Assembly: GCA_019044685.2 (NCBI GenBank)
Contig: JAGTXX020000004.1
Location: 620,001-684,000, forward strand
DNA from: Nannochloris sp. 'desiccata'
Taxonomy: Eukaryota > Chlorophyta > Trebouxiophyceae > Chlorellales > Chlorellaceae
Length of the DNA: 64,000 nucleotides
Direction: 5' to 3'
The translations under genes and the position numbers were made by a program. This document shows, one piece after another, positions 1 through 8,938 of this stretch (positions are counted from its first letter, which is position 1; every line of letters begins with the position of its first letter). The notes beneath the pieces are model-generated. The model did no database searches. It was given only the letters and a program-made list of their open reading frames with translations, and had not been told where the DNA came from.

Positions 1-456
1 CTTTACTGTATCTTTGTATTCACTGAAGAATTCAGCGTGGGAATAAATGCACCAAGGCACAGGAGGTGAATCCACAATAATCACTTTTTTCGCCACGGTG
101 CCACCACTGGGGTAAATTATTTGCTGTTGGGTTGACAAATCTACTAAATTAGAGGGCCTAAAATCGGATGCTAATGTACCAACTTTAATTTCAGGCAGTC
201 CTTCTCCGGGCTTTGGTGTGCTTGTGAGAATATCGAAAGTCCATGGGTGCGTTTGAAATGTACTTTGAATGTGGACAGCGCCAGGTTTTAAAATGGAGTA
301 GATCCTCTTCCTTCCAGAATAATCTAGCCAGTAGACACGCACATGCTGGCTACTTGAATTGTGAAAGATGAGAAATGTTGGCTGGGAGCTCTGCACGCTT
401 CGATGGTAAGGCAGCGGTCCGCAGATCTTGTCATGAGTTGAGAGCCACGCCCCCAT
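1..456 (-). CDS. VHL beta-domain protein (3' end outside window)
   Basis: An open frame of 152 codons runs from an ATG to the window edge without a stop. Residues about 26-75 match the von Hippel-Lindau beta domain: a 'FLIFHNSSSQHVRVYWLDY' strand pair, then 'LKPG' and 'STFQTHPWTF', which parallels the family pattern of F-x-N, vyW-x-dy-x-G, L-x-PG and T-x-x-HPW. In animals pVHL is the substrate receptor of a cullin-2 ubiquitin ligase and uses the beta domain to bind hydroxyproline of HIF. In an alga the substrate is unknown. I see no alpha-domain (elongin-C box) in the visible part, but the C-terminus is missing. The start is the first ATG in the frame; an upstream exon cannot be excluded. It is divergent from the bL17m gene. 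Confidence 0.75.
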   Translation of the reverse strand, partial: MGAWLSTHDKICGPLPYHRSVQSSQPTFLIFHNSSSQHVRVYWLDYSGRKRIYSILKPGAVHIQSTFQTHPWTFDILTSTPKPGEGLPEIKVGTLASDFRPSNLVDLSTQQQIIYPSGGTVAKKVIIVDSPPVPWCIYSHAEFFSEYKDTVK

Positions 457-814
457 CTTTGGATAGAAAGAGGTTGCGCGGTTGTTGTTAGTAGGGATAT
501 ATATTTCGAATGCGCGTTATTTCAAGGGAAATGTGGTATAAACTAGGGGCCAGAAGGAGGTCGGGAAGCTGTGAAAAGACCGGTCAAAAGAAAACCCGTT
601 CTCCAGGGCGCCGAGGGCTCCAGGGCGGCAGTGATCAATTTAAGGCCTCAACTCTTCCCAGAAGAAGCAATTTATACGTGCAATACACTACATACAGCGG
701 CAACGTGCTGAAATTTGCCGCAGATATTTTAATTTCCTTCCATCTTTAAACATTTTGCAACAAGTCCTGCGTCACCAAAGGTAGCGAGAATTCGTGCTTA
801 ATTAAGTAGTTGTA
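457..814. promoter_or_regulatory. Divergent intergenic region, VHL-like / bL17m
   Basis: Shared upstream region of two divergent genes. A TATA-like run (gatatatattt) lies near 496-506, usable in either direction. No other element is recognised. Confidence 0.35.
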
Positions 815-1360
815 ATGAAGCATAGAGTAGCATTTAGGAAACTTCGCCGGACTTCTGCACATAGATGGGCTATGCTAAGAACAATGGTTTCTCAGCTCAT
901 CGAGCATGGCCGCATAGAAACAACGCTTCCTAAAGCCAAAGAGCTTCGTAGAGTAGCTGACCGCGTCGTCACATGGGGTAAAGAGGTAAAAACCCTGATC
1001 AGCTGCTTGAAATCATTAGTTTTCACTAGCTAATTCCACCGGCAGCACCGAGATTTTTAAGATAAATAAATTAAGACTTTTCTCGTTTATCTTTGTCTGC
1101 AGGGTACAATAAACGCTAGAAGACAAGCATCAGCAGTAGTTAGAGGCGACGAAGTCATGCGTAAATTATTTGGCGAGCTAGCGGATCGTTATAAAGAAAG
1201 AGATGGTGGGTACACAAGGATCCTCCGCACCCGGCGACGGCCAAACGATGCAGCCCAGATGGCATTCATCGAATACATCGATAGAGAAGGAGAACTCCGA
1301 CCTGCACGGCCAGTAGGCGAATCGCTGCTTCCCAAAGCTGCTCAGCCTTTAGAAAATTAG
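815..1360 (+). CDS. Mitochondrial ribosomal protein bL17m
   Basis: Exons 815-985 and 1103-1360 (GT-AG, phase 0) give 142 residues. The whole length matches bacterial L17: '[20 protein letters not shown]' near the start, then '[20 protein letters not shown]' and '[10 protein letters not shown]'. L17 lies at the peptide exit side of the large subunit. The sequence begins directly at the L17 domain with MKHR and continues after the domain with a short REGELRP tail, as in the plant mitochondrial bL17m, so a mitochondrial rather than plastid ribosome is inferred. No separate presequence is visible. Confidence 0.93.
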
Positions 1361-1630
1361 AAATAGGAGACTTGCTCCCTAGGTCTGTCAATCAAAGAGC
1401 GCAGCTGCCCTTCTATAAATCAGTACTAGGAATAAAGAACCCCATTTTCTGTGCTCTTACCATATCACTCTACTACTTACTGTCTTTTATTCATTGTATC
1501 ATTTAGCTAATACGTGTAAAAGTAGTTTCTATTATTCTTAAACAATAGAAGAACGCATCGTGGGTAGTTTTACACAACAAAAAAACTCCTTTATATAAAC
1601 TAAAATCAAAAGTTTCACTAATCTTTGTAA

Positions 1631-3289
1631 CTACTGCCAATCACTACTACCACTGCCATCTTCAGCCCACCCATCTCCACTCCCTCCACCCAGCATATCC
1701 CCAGAACTCTCAATTCTCTCGCATGCCTTGGCCAATTTATCTGCCAACGCAGTAAATTTCTTCATCGAAAACACCGAAAACCCTAAATAAGGAGCCGTAG
1801 CAAGCGCGATAGCACCCTTAAACAATGCCGCAGCTTTTGGGCGGCGGTAGGCTATCCACGCCATCACGCCTCCAGTTACAGCGAGCCCAACGAACGATGG
1901 TGGACCTTCTCCACGAGGTAACCGGGAATATTCCTCTGCCCTCATAGCAGCATCTGTACTCCCAGCGACATTCCAATACTTTTGTATACCACGCACATGT
2001 CCAGCACCACATACACCAACGATAGATTGACCTTCACCGGCTTCATTACCAGCTTCCCATAACTTTCTTGCTAAGATCCAATCCCGCTCATCAAGTACTA
2101 CTTTTCTCATAGCCATACCGTTACGTTGACTGCCTAAAGCGCCCTTTGCACCTGTTATTGACTCTAATTCAAACTCTTTTATCCATGCATCATCACCTTG
2201 AAGTGCTCTGGTTCTAAAATTTTCAATTAATGTTGTACCGCAGGTTCTGACCTCTAAAATATCCTTTGAAGAAATACTGCCTTTGGGGTCGAGTCCTGCT
2301 TTCATAAGCCGCTGTGCTGCTTCAAGAACAGCATTCGGTTGTGGACAACCGCCTTCCCGCATCATACGTAATAATCGAGCCTTCATTGCGCTCTCGCTGC
2401 TGTCATCATCTCCTGTTATTGCCCACGGGTTATCTTCAGGATTAATTGCTGCTTCTACTTCTGCTTTTGCGCGCAAAACGTGTTGACTCACTTGATCTGA
2501 AGAATCTGAAGTGGGGAATCCAGTACGAGGACGAGTAAATGTAGGTCTGCTACTAATACCATCATCTTCATCACTATCACCACCAACTCCACCACCACCA
2601 CCGCCGCCGCCTCGGTTTTGCATCGGCCAATCCATTGTTGGTGGTCTACCAACACCTCCCCCCTGCCCCCGTTCCGCTTCCATAAGCTTCCTCGTATACC
2701 ATTGTAGCCTCCGCATTGTTACATGCTGGCTGCGATCGGCATAGATCACTTTAGCGCCCAATCTTTCTGCGGCTTCCTCAGCTGCCAAAAATTCACCGCC
2801 AGGTTGTGTGCCCATGATCGCCCCTGAAACGACATAAAACAAGCCTGAAGCGTAGGTTAAAAGGTCACCACTAAGAGCCATACCGATAATTTTGGTGGTG
2901 CTGGTAGATTGGAAGCGGCGGAGACCGAATCGATCACCAAACTGAGCTGCGCTGAGGAGGCGCTGCATTCTATCGGCGTCGATTTCTAAAACGACAATTG
3001 CTGGAGCGACATTTTCTATGGTGTCCTGTACATCTTTTTGTGAGAGTTGAGATATATGCGCTGTTGCGACGAGATACACCTACGTCAAGAAGAAAAGCAG
3101 ATTTGAGTACGACAATACAGTGACATTGGCGCTGGTGGGACTGATTCGAAAAAAAAAAAAATGAGTGTTAAAACCCTTGGTTGCGAGCAAGCGTACCTTG
3201 GATCCACTTGGGTGTTCTAATACAACAACATTTGGATTCTGACGAGAGGTTATACTCCCAGATTCCGCGAGACCTTGGGTTATATCCAT
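1631..3289 (-). CDS. TraB/PrgY-family membrane protein
   Basis: Exons 3289-3197 and 3079-1631 (phase 0) give 513 residues. The second exon opens with 'VYLVATAHISQLSQKDV' followed by 'PAIVVLEIDADR', the typical start of the TraB/PrgY family (Gly/Ala-x-HIS and E-L/I-D-x-x-R motifs). Founding members are bacterial pheromone shutdown proteins; plant and animal members (TRABD type) are organelle-membrane proteins of poorly defined biochemistry. A glycine run (eight or more Gly) and an acidic stretch interrupt the middle. Two hydrophobic segments near residues 424-445 and 452-473 probably anchor the C-terminus, in mitochondrion or plastid envelope by family analogy. The role here is inferred only from the family. 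Confidence 0.85.
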
Positions 3290-3655
3290 TGCAATGTCTG
3301 ATCGACTAATAAATATCTATTGATCTCGCACTTTAGCAGCCTTGATGTCCTCTGTTTATTAAGATTACATTAGATTTATCGCTAAATCATTGAATCCATA
3401 TGCCATACTATGGCTTGTGTATGGCACTTTACAGGTATATTGATAGCTTTGCTCTGCTGCAGCGTCAGCGTCAGTATTACAGAAAATGTAAGTGTAAAGG
3501 AAGTCAATACGATTTGAAAAGTGAGAGAACAAGATTGGGGGAAGAAAAGCAAAACCAGCAACCTACATCATACTAGTTGTATGGCACTTCCTTTCGAGGA
3601 AAGAAAGCCATCTACTAGTAGCGTCAAGACTTATTTTTGCCTGTAAAAATCTAAT
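3290..3655. other. Intergenic, TraB 5' side / TBP 3' side
   Basis: No gene seen. Two adjacent GCGTCA hexamers (cagcgtcagcgtcag, about 3461-3475) and a third near 3619 resemble bZIP/CRE half sites (TGACGC on the minus strand). They lie upstream of the minus-strand TraB gene. Their function is not established. Confidence 0.3.
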
Positions 3656-4545
3656 CTACGTCCCAAGTTGAGCAGCAGGAGCCCCTAAACCAGTACTCCC
3701 ATTCGCAGCACCCTCTGCCTGTTCGGCAGCAGCAGCAGCAGCAGCAGCTGCAGTCAAGGCAGCAGCAGAAGGGGGTGCAGCAATTGCCAAACCAGTTCCT
3801 TTTTTATATTCTTGAAGTACGGGATATATATTTTCAAAGGCCTGGTAAATTTCTTCCCTTTTTTTGGCACCAGTCAAGACGACTTTCCCCGAAACGAAGA
3901 CTAAAAGCACAATTTTCGGTTGCTGCATACGGTAAATCAAGCCAGGGAATAACTCAGGTTCGTAACTGCAGAAAATACCGTGAGCTGTAGCCAAGCCTTC
4001 CAAGCGAATGGGAAAACGGACGTCACACGAGCCGACCATATTTTGGACCTTAAACTCTTTAAATGAGACTGCAAATTTAAGTTTTTGTAAAATACGGGCG
4101 TATTTACGTGCTGCCATACGTGCTTCTTGTTCGCTTTTGGCTCCTGTGCACACCATTTTGCCCGAAGCGAAGATCAAAGCAGTGGACTTTGGTTCGCGAA
4201 TACGCATGATCACAGCGGCAAAACGTTTGGGATTATACTCAGCGTTGCGAGCGTGCAATGCAATATATTTAAGATCCAAAGCGCATTCTAAGTTTACCGT
4301 AGCCACGACGTTCTGAAGGTGAGATAAAGAGAGACAGAAGTGAGAGAAAAGATAGAATAAGAGGACGGGAATGAGAGGGATGGGTAATAATTATGGATTG
4401 AAGTGTGTGGCTAGGAAAATGAAGAAATACGCACTTGTAATTTTGGCACGATGCCACTAGGGTGAATTGCAAGATCTACTGATTCAGGCTGAGGTTCCTG
4501 TGCTTGCGCAGCAGCAGCAGTGCTTGGCTGCCCTTCATCAACCAT
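3656..4545 (-). CDS. TBP: TATA-binding protein TBP with C-terminal extension
   Basis: Exons 4545-4435 and 4312-3656 (phase 0) give 255 residues. Residues about 26-207 form the two direct repeats of the TBP saddle, with '[10 protein letters not shown]', '[19 protein letters not shown]' in repeat one and '[19 protein letters not shown]' in repeat two. It nucleates pre-initiation complexes of RNA polymerases I, II and III on promoters. The N-terminal arm is short (about 25 residues). Unusually, about 45 residues follow the core, including a polyalanine run and Gly/Ser-rich sequence; most TBPs end shortly after the core. The gene is head-to-head with the dehydroascorbate reductase gene. Confidence 0.97.
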
Positions 4546-4946
4546 GTCTGCGGGCAGCAGTGCTCTTGCACGCTATAGAAAATACTTAAACACTATTATC
4601 GAATATATTCAAGCGCAGAAGAAATTAAACCAAGCAGGGCAGGGTCCAAATCAAAAGCAAAATTTTACACAAAGTGGCGGTGAGTTGCAAAGAAGCAGGA
4701 TCTACCTCTCGCCGATGTTTCCAAAATACCTTGGAAAATCACACACAAGGAAATAAGGTCGGGAGGGTGCTATTTATTGAAGCAACACCCTAAATTTTCG
4801 AAACAATTGGCGCCTGAACTCCAGTTCCCAATTCTCACACCAACTCTCTCGTCATAAATGTGGGGTCTGTAGATCAATTTACACTACATAGCCTGGACAA
4901 CGTGTCTACCTTAACATTCTCTAATCGATTAAGGCTGCGATCAGTC
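4546..4946. promoter_or_regulatory. Divergent intergenic region, TBP / DHAR
   Basis: Shared 5' region of two divergent genes. It contains a 71-codon plus-strand frame from an ATG at 4544, next to the TBP start, that I could not match to a family. I treat it as untranslated sequence. Confidence 0.3.
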
Positions 4947-5931
4947 ATGCAAGTGCTCCCCCGCGCTTCTATTCGCGTTGCATTCTCAGCTCGCTGCCAA
5001 CCCACCTCCGCTCGTAGACTTTCGGTCTTTTTAATGGCTTCCAAAGCACCCATCTATGGTGAGTTGATTGCTAAGCTGTCTGCGGTGCGTCAGCAACACG
5101 TTGCCAAGGTGGTTGTCCTGACCATCTAACGATCTTGTGGCATATACCAGATAGAGTTTATTTCTTACCTTATTCTACATCTTCTTGCAGAGATTGCCGT
5201 CAAAGGAGACGCCAAGACGGGCATCTTAGGTGACTGTAAGTCTAAAATTTTCTCAACCTGCCCCACTGTTTATTTGGGGCAAAACACCGCGCAATCACCG
5301 CTCATAACTACTCGTTTTCTTTCCTACAGGCCCGTTCTCCCATCGTGCGCTTCTTGCTCTCGAAGAAAAGCATGTCCCATACACCAAAAACCTTATTGAC
5401 TTAGATAACAAGCCTCAATGGCTGCTCGACGTCAATCCAGCAGGCAGTGTCCCTGTTCTCAAGGACCTTGCCACTGGTGAATGGTTACCCGACTCAGGTG
5501 CTATCGCCGACATGCTCGAAGCTAAGTTCCCTGAAACTAAATTGGGGACTGCAGAAGACTCTCCACAAATCGGGAATGCCGTATTTGGCGCCTTTAAAGA
5601 TTTTGCAAAGGCAACTCCAGAAGACAGCTCTGCCAAAGAAGCAGCTTTATTAGCCGCTTTGGACGAAGTTGAAGCCCATTTACAACAAAATGGAGGTCCT
5701 TTTATTGGTGGTGCACAACCCTGTGCCACTGATATCTCTCTTATGCCTAAATTGTATCATTTAAGCATTGCTTTAGATCATTTCAGAGGATGGAGCATTC
5801 CCACGAAATACACCGCTCTTAAAAATTACATGGATAGTTACATGGGACGTGATGCTTGGAAAAATACGTACTATTCACCTGAATTGGTGATTAAAGGATG
5901 GGTGCGTCATGGCCTTGAAGTTAGAAAATAA
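4947..5931 (+). CDS. DHAR: Dehydroascorbate reductase (GST-fold), probably plastidial
   Basis: Exons 4947-5058, 5191-5235 and 5330-5931 give 252 residues. The enzyme reduces dehydroascorbate to ascorbate with glutathione. After the conserved 'IAVKGDAKTGILGDCPFSHR' stretch, whose CPFS motif (Cys about 53, assembled across the exon 2/3 junction) holds the catalytic cysteine, the thioredoxin-like part continues with 'VNPAGSVPVL', then the helical GST C-domain with 'FIGGAQPCATDISLMPKLYH'. The first 35 residues are rich in Ser, Arg and Ala and lack acids, as in a plastid transit peptide. The first in-frame ATG is taken as start. It would serve the ascorbate-glutathione cycle against peroxide. Confidence 0.93.
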
Positions 5932-6109
5932 ATACACATTACTTATAAGTTGCTTTCTGGATTTTTTTTCCCCTGTCGATTCGATACATACTCGAAAATG
6001 TGTTCTTTTGTCTCCCCCCCTTAATCTCTTTGACTTTCTTGTTTGTTCTTTTGATTTTCTTTTTTGAATTTGTCATATCATTTCAATACATACATGTAAA
6101 TAACTAGCT

Positions 6110-7100
6110 TCAAAAGAACCCTTTAAATTCTGTTTGTTGTTCACGCTTTCTATCAGCCGCTCGGGCCTTCTGTACTTGTTTCTTCGCAGCGACGTCAGCC
6201 AACACCCCCTGTTCTTTCTCACTCATTTTACCAAATCGAACAGGGAACTGACCTCTTCTAAAGGCCCCATTACCATTACCATTCCCTCCTCCTCCATTGT
6301 CATTACCATAGTAGTAACCACCGCCGACATCGCCTTCTTCCTCTCCTTCTAGAAACCTGCTTCCGCCATACTTTGCCCTCGCTGCATTCCCTCCTCTCGC
6401 TAGCAAGGCAGCCTTCGCAGCTTCAGTGGCTTCTATATTTTTCAATTTATGCTCTACACCCAAGGGAACTTCGGCCACACCAGCTACAAAGGCAGCTCCA
6501 GGATCTGAATACAGGTCCTTCTGCTTGGGCACCGCTGCTTCAAGGGCTAGCTCTTCTACAGTTTTAGGTCGCTTGGAGCCTTTACCGCTACCGGTGGCGT
6601 CGTCCTTGTGACTTTCTGCGAGGTCTTTGCCAAGTCGTTTAGCTAGTTGCTCTTCAACATATCTCTTCATCTCTGGATCGTCGGCTTCCGCCAGCTGTAT
6701 TCGTTCTTTATTAAAAGCAGCGTGAAGAGCCATCCCATCGTCAATTTTACCTGCCTCAGCCGTAGGCATTATAGGTAGGGATGCTTTAGAACCAGCGCCT
6801 GCAAGGGTCTCTGCTCCAACTCCCTGTATAAAGAAGAGGAAATGAATTTAGTTATTTTTTGGCGGAAATGGCAAAAGCACCGCCAGATGGGGGATGATCT
6901 TGAATTAAGAAAAATACAATGAGAGAATTGTAATTAAAGACCGAAATCAGACTCACTGTCTTCCTTTGTCTTTGTTTCTGTAGAAATCGGATTTCTTCGG
7001 CAGTCAGAGGCTTCTGGGTGTCTTCGTCTCCTTCTCCCTGTGAGATTTCATCATCGTCGTCAACAGCGCGTCGCTTGCGGATATTGCGCTGCTTGCCCAT
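6110..7100 (-). CDS. Tls1/C9orf78 (HCA59) family spliceosome-associated protein
   Basis: Exons 7100-6957 and 6823-6110 (phase 0) give 285 residues. It starts with a basic cluster (MGKQRNIRKRR) and an acidic stretch, as in family members. Best match is the central 'AEVPLGVEHKLKNIEATE', parallel to the human 'IPEVDLGIDAKIKNI' block, plus a 'KRYVEEQL' segment matching the 'KYIETELKKR' block. Human C9orf78 binds spliceosomal helicase BRR2 and influences 3' splice-site choice, and fission yeast Tls1 affects splicing of telomere factors. A Gly/Asn-rich low-complexity stretch lies near residues 215-240. It is divergent from the SnRK kinase gene. Confidence 0.8.
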
Positions 7101-7438
7101 GATGCAGTGGTGTATATTTATGTATATCACGGCATTTAAGTGCTCAGACCGCCATAATAATGCCCATTTTCGTCGATCTTTCCTCCGGAATTGAGAGCAT
7201 CTTCAATAATGATTTTGGCTGTGCGTTATAATCCAAAGTCAACGCCAACAATAATGCAATTGCAATTGTCGCATCAGGCTGACTAAAGAAAATTGTTAAA
7301 GACCAACCCCGTGTCGCCCAGCAACGGAGTTCCAAAGGGCTTAGATTAAGGTTACTTTTTGCAGAAAAAGATCTAGCGTGTTTATCCCGATTTGAGAAGA
7401 TCTTGGATCTACCTTTCTTGATCCTCAATTGTATCACA
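7101..7438. promoter_or_regulatory. Divergent intergenic region, Tls1-like / SnRK2-like
   Basis: Shared upstream region of two divergent genes. No motif stands out. Confidence 0.3.
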
Positions 7439-8616
7439 ATGCCTGCAAAGGAGCCTGAAAAGGACCCACTTGAGGGTAACCCTAGATATCGCAAAGTGGA
7501 ATTTATAAATTCAGGAAGCTTTGGGTTTGTTGTCAAAGCCCAGGACCTGCAAAGTGGCCAAACCGTTGCGATCAAATTTGTAGAAATTCAGTAAGTCTAA
7601 TCCCCCATTTGATCCACACCTCGCTTTGGGTGGCCTTGATCTTCTCTCAGTTACCAATCCATCGTTTCTCCGCTCTTTATACTATGCACTAACCCACCCC
7701 TATTTCCCTCCACCCACCCCTCCACAGTGACGATAAAGATGTCAAGCATGCTCACCGTGAAATCATGAACCATCAACATCTCCTTCACCCTCACGTCGTT
7801 CAATTGAAAGAAGTTTTCACCGCCGGCCCTTACTTGGCAATCGTGATGGAATATGTGCCGAATGGAGACATGTTCAACTTTGTTGTAAGCAGAAGAGGTC
7901 TCCCAGAAAACGAGGCACGTTGGTTCTTCCAGCAACTCGTCTTGGGCATGGATTATTGCCATCGCAAGGGAGTCTGTAACCGAGATATTAAATTGGAAAA
8001 TACATTGCTTGTATTACAACCTGATAAGAAACCTTTATTAAAAATGTGTGATTTTGGCTACTCTAAACACGATCAGCTTGATTCGTACGCGACATCAAAA
8101 GTAGGTACCCCAGGGTATACTGCGCCCGAAGTGATCACAGCAGGCGCAGCAGGCTATGATGGTAAAACAGCTGATGTTTGGTCAGCGGGGGTTATGCTCT
8201 ACACCATGTTGTATGCTCGATATCCTTTTGAGAGACCCGAAGATAAGGCTTTAAAACCCGCTGAACGGACAAATAAGGTGCTTCGCCGTATTTTAGACGT
8301 GGACTACTTCTTCCCGGACTCTCCAGCGATGTCTGCCGAGGCAAAAGATCTTATGAGAAAGATCATGGTGGCTAAACCGTCAGAGAGATTGAGCTTGCAA
8401 CAAGTACAGCACCACCCATGGTTCCAGCAAGATTTACCCCCTGGTAGTCTTGAATACAATACTTGGGCGTTACAAGTACCGAATCCGAATGTCCAGACCA
8501 GTGAGGATGTGGATAGGATCATTCTTGGAGCGCAAAGTGCAAGAAAGGCGGCGGCGGCGGCATCAAGTAAAGGGGCTCAAAAGACCGACGAAGAGTTACT
8601 CGCTGGGCTTCGTTAA
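7439..8616 (+). CDS. SnRK2-like Ser/Thr protein kinase, variant HRD motif
   Basis: Exons 7439-7590 and 7728-8616 give 346 residues. The kinase domain covers about residues 17-275: Gly-rich loop 'NSGSFGFVVKA', catalytic lysine in VAIKFVE, 'LAIVMEYVPNGDMF', DFG in 'KMCDFGYSKHD', activation segment 'SKVGTPGYTAPEV', and 'GYDGKTADVWSAGVML'. The combination 'HREIMNH', 'KLENTLL' and 'CDFGYSK' is characteristic of SnRK2 kinases, which act in osmotic and nutrient-stress signalling in green plants and algae. The HRD motif reads CNRD, so His is replaced by Asn; Asp is kept, so activity is probably retained. The first glycine of the loop is Asn. No clear acidic ABA-box follows the domain. Confidence 0.9.
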
Positions 8617-8938
8617 GAATGTCAACTTTGGTAGTTTTTTTAATTATATTATTGGATTTTGCACAGTGTAACGAATGTATATTGGTTTAATAAAGTTCAA
8701 TAAAGGTTCACGAAAAATGGTCCCGGCTTCCGAATGGCAGGCTTTGACATTCGACAGCCGCCATCAAGGCCTGCTGATGCCTGCTGATGCCTGCTGGGCA
8801 TTTGGACTTGGCAGCCAAAACCCAGATGGTTCTCCTCTATTTTGCACTTTTAATTGTTCGTTTTGTTGAATTAGAGTGTTTTCATCGCTCTAAACTTCAT
8901 CCATCAGTTAAAAGAGCCTTTGCACTCTTCATCTCAAC
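8617..8938 (+). repeat. Intergenic with short 10-bp tandem repeat
   Basis: Region between the kinase and nucleolin genes. It holds a 10-base unit (gcctgctgat) repeated almost three times at about 8769-8796. A TGTAA pentamer, the usual green-algal polyadenylation signal, is present near 8668 after the kinase stop. No gene is seen. Confidence 0.45.

Noticed and set aside
510..749. 79-codon plus-strand frame with a true ATG upstream of bL17m
   Set aside because: Composition is Arg/Lys/Gly/Ser-rich without family features and it lies in the bL17m 5' region; most likely untranslated or an upstream ORF.
4520..4756. Plus-strand frame beginning at the TBP start on the other strand
   Set aside because: It overlaps the TBP first exon and 5' leader and matches no family, although part of it looks helical and a donor-like site follows; not enough support for a gene.
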